From Hevea brasiliensis (lineage: Eukaryota; Streptophyta; Magnoliopsida; Malpighiales; Euphorbiaceae), in the NCBI RefSeq assembly GCF_030052815.1, contig NC_079498.1, positions 79,098,992-79,162,991 on the forward strand: a DNA stretch of 64,000 bases. Reading direction: 5' to 3'. The first letter of the stretch is position 1. Each line of letters starts with the position of its first letter. Made by a program: the position numbers and the translations under genes. A model generated the notes under the pieces. That model saw nothing but the letters and a program-made list of their open reading frames with translations, was not told the origin of the DNA and searched no databases. Shown here piece by piece: positions 33,996-45,446 of this stretch.

Positions 33996-35065
33996 TTTAT
34001 TGGTATCAGAGTATGGTTTAGGCATTCCTAGGCATCGATAAATAGAATAAGATCGTGTGCATAACATGCATTACATTCATAAGAGTCGAGGTGGCACTAA
34101 TGCAGATCTATTTTCTTTTGTTATTTTAGGTTAAGGTATAGACCCTGAGTCGCAAAAGGCAGTAGAAGAAGAAGTAGAAAATCATCTCCCGACTGAGAGT
34201 TATGTTGGAGACAGGGGAGGTCCTGCTCCACCAATGCAAGAGGTGCCTATACCACCCCAATAGGCCTTGTTTGAGCAGATGACAGAATTCTTTCGACAGA
34301 TGACTGGGATTATTCTACCCCCACAGCCTCAGTAGAAGTCACCTTAAAAATAAAAAAGTATGGAGCTGTAGATTTCAATGGCAGAAAGGAAGATGATTCT
34401 TTAGCTGCTGAGTATTGGCTAGAAAGGACTGAAAAAGTCCTGCAGCAATTGCATTGCACACCAAAATAGAGTTTAGAGTGTGCAATTTCACTACTATAGG
34501 AAGCTGCCGATCGGTGGTGGGATGCTATAATCAAGGTAGTGCCGCAAGCCAAGGTAACTTGGGATTTTCTTTCTGATGGAGTTCAGGAAGAAATATATTA
34601 GTTGTATCCATGAAGAAGAACAGAATAGAATGGAGGGTCAACAGAGAAGAGTATTTGGACAGTCTAGTAATAAGAGACCTAGAGAATCATTAAGTCAAAC
34701 ATCTGATCAAAGTAGGAGACAGAGGCCTAGGCCTATGCCCAGAAGAGGTCAGCCAGATACACCAGTAGTGAGTACACCAGGACTAGTAGTGAGAAGTTCT
34801 ACCCCAAGAAAATGTGGCCATTGTAAAAAGTAGCATAAAGGTGAATGTAGGGGGCTGACTAGAGCTTGTTATAGATGTGGGGCCATGGACCATTTTTTGA
34901 AGGATTGCCCTCAGAGGAGGCTATATGCTATAGAGGCTCGAGAGGAGTCAGGTCCAGACAATGAAGAGGCAACACAAGAAAGTGGAGAAGCAAGGAGGTA
35001 GCAGATCTTTGACTACGTACATCAGGTAAATTTTGAGGATGAAATTTTTGTTAGAGAGGAAAAAT
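33996..35065 (+). pseudogene. Element D interior: gag remnant only, pol absent
   Basis: The PBS TGGTATCAGAG starts at 34001. The gag-like frame begins at 34138, where ATA replaces the ATG found in A. It has the Gag-domain start (about 34340-34560) with several stops, then jumps within ~20 codons from the KYI block to the basic segment EEQNRMEGQQRR, so about 100 codons of the central domain are missing. A zinc knuckle CYRCGAMDHFLKDC (CX2CX4HX4C) is intact near 34868-34909. Only a short acidic tail, the inverted repeat AAATTTTGAGGATGAAATTT (35028-35047) and a PPT (GAGAGGAAAAA) precede the LTR. Protease, RT, RNase H and integrase are absent, so D would depend on other elements. Confidence 0.85.
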
Positions 35066-38000
35066 TGTGACATCCTCACTTTAGATAGTCCGTACGTTCT
35101 ACTATTCCGATGGCCATTGCTATCCAGACTGTCATTATGTCTGGAACTATATTTAAACTAGAGTGAGGAGTCATAAATAACTCAAATAATGACAAGAAAA
35201 ATTTAGGAAAAATTTAAGAAATGAAATGCACTAAGGTTAAATGAGCCTTAGTCCCTAGCGATGGGTGACTCTAATGGGAAGTAACGGTAAAGGCCGTTAG
35301 CAACCCTAGACCTGGGAGAAACCCCGTGAAATAATTTTTGGGACTCCAGAGAAGAGTTATTAAGGTTTCGATGATAACAGATTGATAAGAAAATTCAAGG
35401 ATAATTAAATCAATTGGTACAGACAATTTTAGCTCGTTAAGTTAAATGAAGGGCATTTTGGTCATTTCGCATTCAGAGACGATTTTTGACCAACTTGTCC
35501 ATTTAAGTAAGTGAGATATATAACATAAAATATAAATAAATATTGCTAAAAATTTAATTAAAAATGAGTAAAAGAAAGAAGAAAACAAAATAAAATTTAA
35601 TTGAATTTATTACATGGGCATGACATAAGCATGACGCAATAAAAATTTTCTAACCAATCATAATTCAACAAGTCCATTTATATTCATTAAAAGGAGAAAA
35701 ATAAGTCAAGAATCACTATCTTCTACCTTCCCTCAAGCTTGGCCGAATTCCATGGAAACACACCTCCATTTTATTTCAAGCTTTTTAGCTTGAAATCCCA
35801 CCAAATTTCACCCCCAAACTCATATCCCTCTTCGTTAAAATTTACACCCACACCCTATAGAAGTGCTTGGCTACCAAGAATTGAATAGAAAGTGAAGTTT
35901 AAATCTTAGGAAAATTCTGCTCACAAGGTTAGTGCTACTTTCTTCCATCTCTTTACTTGTAGACTTGAAATTGAGTATGAATATGGAAAAAAATTCAAGG
36001 GAAATTGAGAAATTACTCATGTTTATTTTAAGAAGAATTTTGGCCAGCTTATGTAGTTAAGGGAATTGATAAATGTAAATGAAATAAATTGTGTTTATTA
36101 GAGTTGTTTAGTGTGTATATATGATTTGGATGTTAGTTTTGCATGGTTTGTATGAAATAGACATTTGTGAATTAGGGTTTGAGACATGAAGATAGGGTTT
36201 TGCTCATGTGTTATGGAATTGGAGTTTTAATAGTCAATTAGTGACCATTTATGGTGAATTGAACTTAATTTGGAGTGAGTTATGGCATTAAGAAGTGATT
36301 TGGTATGCTGCCCTTAATGTGCCAGAATTACTAGACTTAAGTCCAGCGTAGTTAAATTGCAATAACTTGATTTGTGTAACTTAAATTGGTACAAGGACAA
36401 TTGGAGGTTAAATTAGACACATAATGATACAACTTTGATGAAGACACCCTACCTAGGAAATCAAGTTAGGATAACCTAAAAAAATGATCAAATCTAGGTA
36501 ATCAATTCTGGACCTGGTAAAAGTGACCAATTTGTTCATTTGGCCATAACTTTTTGTAGAAATGTCCAATTGACCTGCTTTTTGTGGCCATGGAAAGCTT
36601 AGACAATTTAGAACAACTTTCATGAAGAATACCAATCTAAATTCTGACCATAACCCATCCGAAATGCTAGCCAAATTTAGGGTATCAAAACTGCCAGTAC
36701 CCTTTTCTGCCTAGAAATTCTGGGTAAAGGTCAATCTGGCCAGCCTTAATGAAATTAGCATAACTTGAGCTACAAAACTCCAAATGGAGTGATTCAAAAG
36801 GAGAATTAAAGAAGACACAATAAGAAACAACTTTGATATAGAGAGTCTAGCCAAATTTTTACTGTAGCAATGTCTAATGGAATAGTAAACACAAGCCGTA
36901 AAATCTGAAAATTTGAATTAACATCTAATTAGCTTTGAAATGGAATTTGCAATAAATTCCAACAATTGTAGAATTCAAAATGTTGTAGGTTGGGGTTATT
37001 AGAACTAACATGCCTATTTTTTATGAAAAAGTCAACATTTTGGTTGACTAGTAAGGTGAACAGTAATCAAAGTGATATTGCAAATTAAGATGGAGACCTA
37101 GAACCAATTCTAAGCCTAAATGCTTGGAATTGTATGACAAATGTGGACTATACATCCTAGTCAAAATTGTTAGAGGGAAATTAAGGCCATAAATTTGAAA
37201 TCCATAAAATGTTCATGGATTACTTGAAACATGAAAAGTAAGTCACTTAATTCATGTGAATAGGTAGTTAGGGTTTATATGCCCATCACAAATAGAATTC
37301 ATAAAATATTAGTAATTCAACTTGAAATATAAAATTTGTAATTACATAAGTAGATTTTCAAATGTATAAATGAGAAAGGAAAAAAAATGTTTTGAGTACA
37401 ATGGTACATGAGAACTATTATTTTGAATTGTGATCAATATGGATAATATAATGAATATATAAATTATGATGAATGCATAAATTATGTAAATATTAGACTT
37501 GGATTTTTAGGTTTCTAGTATGAAAAAGATTAAAATGCTAGAAATTATAAATAGAACATATAATGAAATAATGAAACTTATGAACACTTAATGATACTAT
37601 GTGCCCATGCATTGCCTAGACACGTGTGTTAGATTGGATAGATTGGCATGCCAATAAGGTATTGTTTTAGCAGTACTGCATAAGGCTTTATGCTTATATT
37701 TTTGGCTTTATGTCTGCATTTATGGCTTATATGCCCGATTATCTGTTTATCTGATTATCTGTTATCATGGCTTTTTAGCCATACTGATTGCATACGTGGT
37801 TGACGTTCCGTATTTCACGTCCCATGGTATGACGGCCCGAGATACCAAAGTGTTCAGTGCCCATTGACCCGCTTATCCAGTTTAGTCAGCCTGTCATAGT
37901 TTACTTGGGCAGTGAAATAAATTAAGAATATTGGAAATTAAAAATATTAGAAATTAAATAAATGAGTTAGAAAGACATGAAAAGAATTAGTTAGAATTAA

Positions 38001-38907
38001 GAATATTAGTTATTATGAAATGATCCAAACCACATAAAAATTGTTAAGTAAAGTGATGAAAGATTAGCAAAAATAGGTATAACTTAAATAAATATTACAA
38101 ATGTACCTTCTATAACCATATAAATATAAACTTAATATTTTTATTAATTTTGTATATTGTATATTATTACTATAAATTTATGAACTAAACACGTTCAAAA
38201 GGAATAAATTAGGATAAAAGGTAGTAAATATTAGAAGTTTTAGACGAATTAAATTAGTTCTTAATTATCCAAATTAGGCTTTATTGCTATATTTATTTGT
38301 ATATTATTTCCTTGCTATATTATTGCACCACTAAGCAGAAATGCTTAGCGCGATGGATTGTTTCCTCGCGCAGGTACTGAAGATAAAGTCCAGAGGAAAT
38401 TAGATTGGGATTTTGGAGTCCGGATCTGCAAAGTGCCCTAGGTTGTCACCTCCTCAGCAATGCATGTAGATAGGGCTTACAAAAGTTATATTATGTATTT
38501 TGTGTATTATAATTAGTTATTATGTTATAATCACAATTATATAATTAATTTGTAAATTATGTAATTAATGAAAATTTGGGAATTTTGATATATGAAAGGA
38601 GCATGAATGAATATGCATGGAAATGAATAAGAATCGAAATGTATGGACACTATTCGAAATGATGAGTATGGATGAGATCTTTATTTGAAAATGTTATTGA
38701 AAATTTCAAGCAGGCGAATAGTGAAATATGCCAATTGATAATAAAAAAGGAGAAACTCCGTCAGTTTCTCCTTAAAAAAAAAATTGATCTTGAAATATAA
38801 TGAGTTCAAAATTATAAAAGGGATAAAGCAAGATAAGACAGGGTGCTTCGACACCGAGTGTGACATACCTTGTTCGGCTATACTGTAGACGGATGAGGGG
38901 TGTCACA
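35066..38907 (+). mobile_element. 3' LTR of element D
   Basis: Starts TGTGACATCC and ends GGGTGTCACA, 3842 bp. U3 box with one mismatch at 35257-35270; GGGCATTTTGGTCATTT at 35451-35467; CATAACT modules near 36361, 36545 and 36769; palindrome array with TGGCT-TTTT-AGCCA (37680-37785); twin hairpin 38331-38371. CTATG at 38908-38912 is the candidate target duplication. Confidence 0.9.
38331..38371 (+). other. LTR twin hairpin, element D 3' LTR
   Basis: Stem 1 CTAAGCA/TGCTTAG (loop GAAA) and stem 2 CGCGA/TCGCG, extendable. Relative to A, the fifth pair of stem 2 changes from T-A to A-T, a compensatory change. Confidence 0.65.
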
Positions 38908-39177
38908 CTATGCTAGTCACTAAGCCCCAATCAGTTCCTTATGTGGAAGCAACTGAACGATCCTTAGAGAGTTCATTCCAAGCATTGGAATTACAAGGAA
39001 CTACCCTGGGAGATGGGGGAGCTGCAGCCATGGTCGCAAAAGTGATGCTGAGAAATGGCTATGAAGAGGGCAAGAGAATAGGCGCTAACCTGCAAGGAAT
39101 TGTCAAACCCGTGTTAGCTACTCAGAGAAGTGGTCGCTCCGGGTTGGGATATGATGAAGATACCTTGACTGACGGAA
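38908..39177 (+). pseudogene. Fragment of Tat/Ogre-type Pol polyprotein (G-patch region)
   Basis: A 90-codon stretch without stops. It contains SVPYVEATERSLESSFQALE and MVAKVMLRNGYEEGKRIG, then a SGLGYDED tail, resembling the G-patch-bearing spacer before RT in Tat/Ogre gypsy elements (VAKVML-GY-x2-G-x2-LG, then GLGY). It is cut on the left by the end of LTR-D and on the right by the start of LTR-E, so it is a remnant of the older element both landed in. Plus strand. Family assignment rests on motif memory. Confidence 0.7.
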
Positions 39178-39578
39178 TGTAACACCCCGAACCTCCGAGT
39201 TATGAATAGTACCATTTTTTGTCCGTAACTAGCACTATTCAAAGATACCTTGAGGACCAAAAATAAATAAAAAATTAATTGAGATAGACACAATAAAAAT
39301 TCAAGTGACCCAAAAATATAAGGATTCACCAGGTATATTGTAAAAGAGGGATTATGACCCGATAAGGGGCATTTTAGTCAGTTCACTTTAAGAGTTGATT
39401 TTTTTTGACCAAAAGGTCAATTTAATTAAATAAAAATAAATTATTGAATTATGAAGAAATATTGAGGAAAATTTAGTGTAAATATAAAAAGAAAAGAAAG
39501 GAAATAAAATTGTAAGTTTTATGACATTTTTGACACAATTAAAATTTTTAATTGAAATAAACTAATTTTGGGAATAAA

Positions 39579-39590
39579 TATATATAAAAG
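39579..39590 (+). promoter_or_regulatory. Candidate TATA box of element E 5' LTR
   Basis: TATATATAAAAG about 400 bp inside the LTR, followed within 100 bp by a CT-rich leader-like stretch. The 3' LTR has the shorter TATATAAAAG (53265-53274). Confidence 0.6.
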
Positions 39591-42043
39591 ATAAGACAAA
39601 TTAAAAAGCTATTTCTTCCCTTTCTTTCCCATTTAGTTACCACCCACTCTCTCTCCTTCTCTCTTTCTTTCTTTCTTCTTCTTCCTTCTTTCTCTATTGA
39701 CACCCATTCTCAAAACTCAATTCCTTGCTTTTCCTCCATGGGTTTTCCATCTAATTGGTAGAGAACATCAAATTAATCTTTGATTTAGAGATTAAAAGCA
39801 AGGGGAAATAAGAAATTAGAAGAGGAACAAGATTTGGAAGAGATTGGAAGTGGAAAAAATTATCAAGTGAGGTAAGCTCTCTCTTTCATGCCTGATTTAC
39901 TAAGTATGCTTTAAATTAAGTTTGGATGTGATGAAATAACATGAGAAATTGAAAGGAAACATGTATGGAAATCTAAACTAGGGTTTTGGCCAACTTTAGG
40001 AAAATTAGGGTTTTTATGTATTTTAGTTAAATTGATGATAAATCTAAGTTAAATTGAGGTAGTATGCATGATTAGGGGTAGTAAGATTTCATGGGATTGC
40101 ATAAATTGAATTATGAAAGATTAGGGTACATGGGAAAATTGGGTTTTGGTGCTAGAGAGTGAAATTGATGTGTGTAGTGTTAAATTATGATCATTTGAGG
40201 TTTATTTAGTTTGAATTGACATTGGGTTGATGAATGGAAGTAACGAAATTGTAGAAATAGGGAAAATTGCAAAATTTGGTGTTTGAAAATTATGGGTTTT
40301 GTGTTAGAGAGTGCCATTAATGTATCAATGCTAAATTATAGTCATTTTGGGTGAATTAAATTTGAATTGAGGTTGGTTAGAGGGAACAATTAAAGAAATG
40401 AAAAATTGAACTTAGGGCAGAATTTTGCACACTGAATTCAGTGTGTTTGGAAGCCCATCACTTGAGCTACACAACTCCAATTAGTGTGAGACCAATTGAA
40501 AACAAAACTTAAGAATAGGGCTAGAATTTTCGTGAAGATACCCTGCCCCGAAAATGACCTTAAGCTACCCAAAATGAGCCTTGAAATGGGAGATAAAATT
40601 CTGGAACCTGCAGAATTTGATCATATGAACAGTAAAATTTGCATGGCCATAACTCTCTCTAGAAAACTCTGATTTTGGTGATTCTTGAACCGATGGAAAC
40701 CTAAGACATAGTATAACATTTCATATGCAGAACTTGAGGCCAAATTATGGACATAACCCAATCAAATTACTGAGCAAAGTTGAATCACCGAATCTGTAGA
40801 AATCTGGAAATCTGCAGATTTACTATATGAACAGTAAATTTTGCATGGCCATAACTCTCTCTAGAAAACTTCAATTTAAGCGATTCTTGAACCGATGGAA
40901 ACCTAAGACATAGTAGAACATTTATTATGAAGAACATTAGATCAAATTATGGACTTAACTTGATCAAATTGCTAAATGAAGTTGGATCAATAAATCTGCC
41001 AGAACTGAATCTGCAGGATGAACAATGACGTGAACCATAACTGTGTTTTGGTCATAACTTGAGCTACACAGCTCCGAATTAGGTGATTCAAAAAGGAAAA
41101 TAAAGTTAAGACCTAAATGAACAATTTTCATGAAGAACACCTCACCAAATTATGATCAAAACTAAGTAAAAATTGGGTTCAAAGATTGGGGCACCAAGCT
41201 GTCCCAAAAACCAAAATATTCTAAAATTTTCAAAGCTAACTTGGGATGCATTAGACATGCAGGTAATGAGTTCTTGGCAGTAATTGAGATTGGTATTGAG
41301 GTACTCTATTTGTGTATTTTCAATAGAAAAAGAAGTTGGAATGGACAAGTAGAAGTAGGTAACAAGGAAGGAGAATTATTGAAGGTTTGTACACAACTAA
41401 CCATTTCTTCGTTTTTAAACTTGTAAATTGCTTGGAATGTGTTAAATTGAATGAGTTTGCTTTGAACAAGTTTACTTTGACTGAAATATGGTTTTTCTCT
41501 TGCATTTAAGAAATTTGGGTGTTGCCACCTTTATATGGATATTATGATGAATTTCAATGTGTTTATTGGTTTATAACTGTGACTGTTGAGTGGGAAATTT
41601 TTGGAAACTGTTTTGAAACCACAGTTAGCATGATAGTCCCTTTCGGAACTCCCCAGTAGTAACAGCTACTTGGGGTTGATAATTGATATTGATTATGTCT
41701 CCCATTAATAACGGTTAGTAGGATAAGACTACATGAGTACTCATTAGCTAGCTAGCCCTTCCCTCATTAATAACGGTTAGTGAGGTTGAGATTGCTTTGT
41801 CGTGATGTACAACACAGCACTAATCGTGAAATTTTGTGTCATGGCCTAAACTATGTGTTGATGTTGGCAACACTAATGCTTTGTGAATTGTGATTTATGA
41901 ATCTCATTTGAAATGTTATTCCAATAAATGGCCTTTATGAACTTAGAACTATTGTGAAGTTTTCATGCTTAAGTAAAATGTGATTTATTATGCTTTGACA
42001 AATTGTGTTTTACCTTAAGTTTTAAAGTTATTAGTTATACATC

Positions 42044-42084
42044 ACTGAGTGATATACTCAGCGATAGCTTCTTTATGTTGTCAC
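42044..42084 (+). other. LTR twin hairpin, element E 5' LTR
   Basis: Stem 1 CTGAGT/ACTCAG (5-nt loop), stem 2 CGATAGC/GTTGTCA, one base-pair lost at the foot (G to A), then CAGGTAAG. Confidence 0.55.
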
Positions 42085-42543
42085 AGGTAAGGGAAAGGAG
42101 AAGGCTGTCGAGTGAGAGACTTGAAAGCAGCATTTTGGTATTGTTTGTGGGTATTTACGTTAGGTATACCCTTGTAATTCCTTTGGATGTATTTTGTACC
42201 TATATGTATAGATGTACGGACATTGAGCAGTTTGTATTTAAAAGCATTGCATTGCTATCACATTTTGAGTTTGTAACTATTTTATATTTTACTTTGAAAC
42301 TTATGAAAATGTAACTTTTGCAATATTTAGTCTATCATTATTTCCAATGAATGTTTACATGGAATTTTAACTATTCTCATGCAGTTTTCCACAAAAGAAT
42401 TGATAAGATAAAAAGCTATGGTTTGTTTTAAAATCCTTTATAGCATAACTAATGGGTTATTGGTAGGTGGAGTTCAGTAATTCAATAGGTATGCTACGGG
42501 AACATGTCGTGCCTTATAAGGGATAAGGTGTGACATGTTTTAG

Positions 42544-42555
42544 TGGTATCAGAGC
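42544..42555 (+). other. Primer-binding site of element E
   Basis: TGGTATCAGAGC, eight bases after the LTR end. 42556-42725 is leader without other recognised features. Confidence 0.92.
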
Positions 42556-42725
42556 TTTGGTTTTTATACAAGTTTTGAAATTGCATGTTTGAAAATTTTT
42601 GATAAGTACAACTGCTCAACTATCATTAATTGATGCATATAGTGCATTATATCATAAATATGGACTAATGGAGGGAAATCTCCTTGTGTTGGTTGTCCAG
42701 GGAGTAGAATTCTTTGTGATTCAGT

Positions 42726-44374
42726 GTGGAAGAGGGGGATCACACAGTAGAGCAATTAGTAGCAACTGAGGTATAGGGGGAAGCCCCAGCTCCTCATAAT
42801 GCCAGTGGATCAACTGCACCCGTCCCACCAATGCAGTTTCCTACTCAGTTCGCTCGGTAGATGGCTACACTATTTCAGCAAATAGCTGGCAATATACCAG
42901 TCCAAGCTCCTGTGCAAGCACCTCCAGTGCAACCACCATCCCCAGCCAGACAATATGACAAGTTAATGAAGTATGGGGCAACAGAGTCCAAGGGTACAGT
43001 GGACCCATTGGAAGCTGAGCAATGGTAAGAGCGGATGGAGAGAGTATTCAAGAAACTGCACTGCACCGATGATTTGAAGTTCGAATAATCAGTCTCTCTA
43101 CTGCATGGAGATGCATATGAGTGGTGGAAGACCATTCCTCATAGTTTGGTTGAGCCCCCTGTGTTGACATGGGATGACTTTCTCAGAGAATTTAGATAGA
43201 AGTATGTTCCCGACACATATGTAGATATGAAGCTACAGGAGTTTCTCAGTTTGAAGTAAGGGAATAGGACTATAGCTGAGTATGAGAGAGACTTTTCCCG
43301 CCTCAGCCACTATGCTGGAAGCTTACTCACTACCAGTAGAGACAGATGCAAACGGTTTGAGGCCGGTTTGAGGCCTAGTTTGAGATTGCAAGTGGTTGGG
43401 TTTCGACATGACAACTTCTCTGGGTTGATATCACAGGCCCTTGAATTGGAAAGGATAGAACTGGAAGGGGCATCTGAGAAGGTAACCACTGAAAAAGAGA
43501 AAAGCAGTAAGCCTATAGGTCAGAGTTTAAGTAACAATCCGAGTAAGAAGAAGAGTTTTGGAGGACCAAGTAACAGAGGATCTAGTAGGGGAAGATTCTC
43601 ATGGCAGAGGCCACCTAGATCCGGACAGCAGACATCCAGGGGTTCCTTTCCTACTCGTACCTGTGAAACCTGTGGCAAGAATCATGGAGGAGTGTGTTAT
43701 AAGGCCATAGGAGCCTGTTACAACTGTGGTGGAAGTGGGCATTTTGCAAGAGATTGCATTAGTGCTCACAGGTTTAGGCCGCCTACCACCACTGAGGGAT
43801 ATGTTCAAGGTTTTGCTTCTAGAAGACAACAGACAGCTAGTAGAGGCCGAGGCAGGGGTAGAGGTAACACTTTTGGCTGCCAGGGCACAGCGAGCCAACC
43901 AGAGCAGAGTGGTGCATCAGCCAGGGTGTACACCATACGCCAGAGGGAGGAAGCTGAGACATCAGATGTTGTGGCTGGTACTTTCTCCATCTTTGGTAGA
44001 GATGTATATGTACTGTTTGACGCTGGTTCTACACATTCTTATGCTAGTGCTAGTATTGCATGTTCTATTGCCACTCCTTGCTTGAAAATGGATTATGATG
44101 TGCTAGTGACTAGTCCCTTAGGGCAAGAGGTTAGGGTGAACAAATTGTATAAGGATTGTCCTTTGGTGATCCAAGGACATACATTTCTGTTAGACTTAAT
44201 TGACATGCCCTTCCGAGATTATGATATCATCTTGGGCATGGATTGGTTAGCCAGACATCACGCCATGATTGACTGTAGACTGAAGACGATCACTTTTGGT
44301 CTTCCCGAGTGTGCAGACATAGTGATACACGGGGAGAGGAAGTTGTTACCATCCAACATCATTTCAGCTGCACC
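42726..44374 (+). pseudogene. Element E gag and protease, up to solo LTR F
   Basis: The frame corresponding to B's gag starts at 42726 with GTG in place of ATG. The Gag domain carries early stops: TAG near 42768 and 42857, TAA in EQW* (43026) and F-E* (43084), TAG near 43196 and 43256; several fit C to T changes. From 43260 the frame is open. The basic region is followed by the knuckle CYNCGGSGHFARDC (43716-43757) and an RG-rich tail. Protease: VLFDAGSTHSYA with Asp codon at 44019-44021, then YDIILGMDWLARHHAMID. It breaks at the Ala-Pro codons where F is inserted (TSD GCACC, 44370-44374). Confidence 0.9.
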
Positions 44375-45415
44375 TGTAACACCCTCCCCGAAACAACTCC
44401 ATACATTCTACTGTTCCGGTGACCGGTGTCGGTCCGGACAGCTAGAACATCCGGAAAAATAATTAAACTTAAGTGAGGAACCATAATTAACTCAAATATT
44501 AATAAGAAAAATTTAGTAAAAATTTTAAAAATAAAATACAACCAAGTTAAACGAACCGGTGCCCTAGCGATGGGTAACCGGAGGGAAGTTGCGGTTCTCG
44601 CAACGAGGAGCCCTAGACCCGGGGGAAAAATTGTAAAATAATTTTTGGGACTCCAGAGAAGGGTTACTGAGCTTCCCATAGCATTAGAATGCCAAGAAAA
44701 TACCTAGAAAAAATTTTCAATCGGTACAGCCAATTTTGACCCGTTAAGCCAAACGGAGGGCATTTTGGTCATTTCGCCTTCAGAGGTGATTTTTGGCCGA
44801 CTTGTCCAGTTAAGTAAATAATTAATATGACATAAAATATGAAGAACCATTACTAAAAATGAAATTGGAAATGAGTAGTGGAGGAAAGAAAAGAAAATGA
44901 AGAAAAAGGCTTAATAATGACATAAGGTGATGTCATTAAAAAGCCACCACCAATCACCATTAAGCTACCATTTGACTAAACCATTAAAAGACATAAAATG
45001 AAGACCAAATGGACCAAAAACCAGCAGCCAAAAACGTAGAGAGAGGGAGGAGAGGGTTTCCACCATAGCCACCTCCATGAAAGCTCTTTCAAGCTTCAAA
45101 TTCCATGCTTCCTCACCCTAAAACCCATAAGTCCCTTCATCAAAAATTAATCCCACACCTAGACAAAGCTTTTGGCAGCCAAGGAAAGGAAGAAAAGTGA
45201 GGTTTAGGGCTTTGGAAATTCTGCCCAATCAAGGTTAGTGCATATGTACACTTAAAACTTTTAATTTCTATGTTAAGGACTTGAAACCAACAAGTATTTG
45301 TGAATGAAATGAACCAAACTCATGTGCATGTCCAATATAGAATTCGACAGCCCTATTGAAGGTATAGGAATAAGTGTTTTGTTGGTCTTAAAGTGGACTA
45401 AAAAGGATGTTGAGG

Positions 45416-45416
<1 letters not shown>

Positions 45417-45442
<26 letters not shown>
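45417..45442. repeat. (TA)13 microsatellite in solo LTR F
   Basis: Thirteen uninterrupted TA units; not present at the matching place in the other LTRs. Confidence 0.95.

Positions 45443-45446
<4 letters not shown>

Larger units (their letters stand above)
39178..42535 (+). repeat. 5' LTR of element E
   Basis: Starts TGTAACACCCC and ends GGTGTGACA, 3358 bp. The first ~180 bp differ from the other gypsy LTRs and lack the AGCGATGGGTGACC box. A variant GGGGCATTTTAGTCAGTT is at 39366-39383. A TATA box (39579-39590) is followed by a CT-rich stretch (39646-39690). Four CATAACT/CATCACT modules start near 40456, 40648, 40850 and 41053. Stem-loops CCCCAGTAG/CTACTTGGGG (about 41650) and CTCATTA/TAGTGAG (about 41765) precede the twin hairpin (42044-42084). 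Confidence 0.92.

Noticed and set aside
42003..42314. 103-codon ORF near the end of LTR-E
   Set aside because: It spans the twin hairpin and the AT-rich 3' part of the LTR; not open in B or H.
43599..44085. Overlapping ORFs (43599-43898 minus, 43726-44085 plus, 43805-43990 minus) in E gag
   Set aside because: Other-frame shadows of the RG-rich gag/protease region.
45417..45442. (TA)13 run as a promoter
   Set aside because: It is a microsatellite about 1 kb inside LTR-F and has no counterpart in related LTRs.
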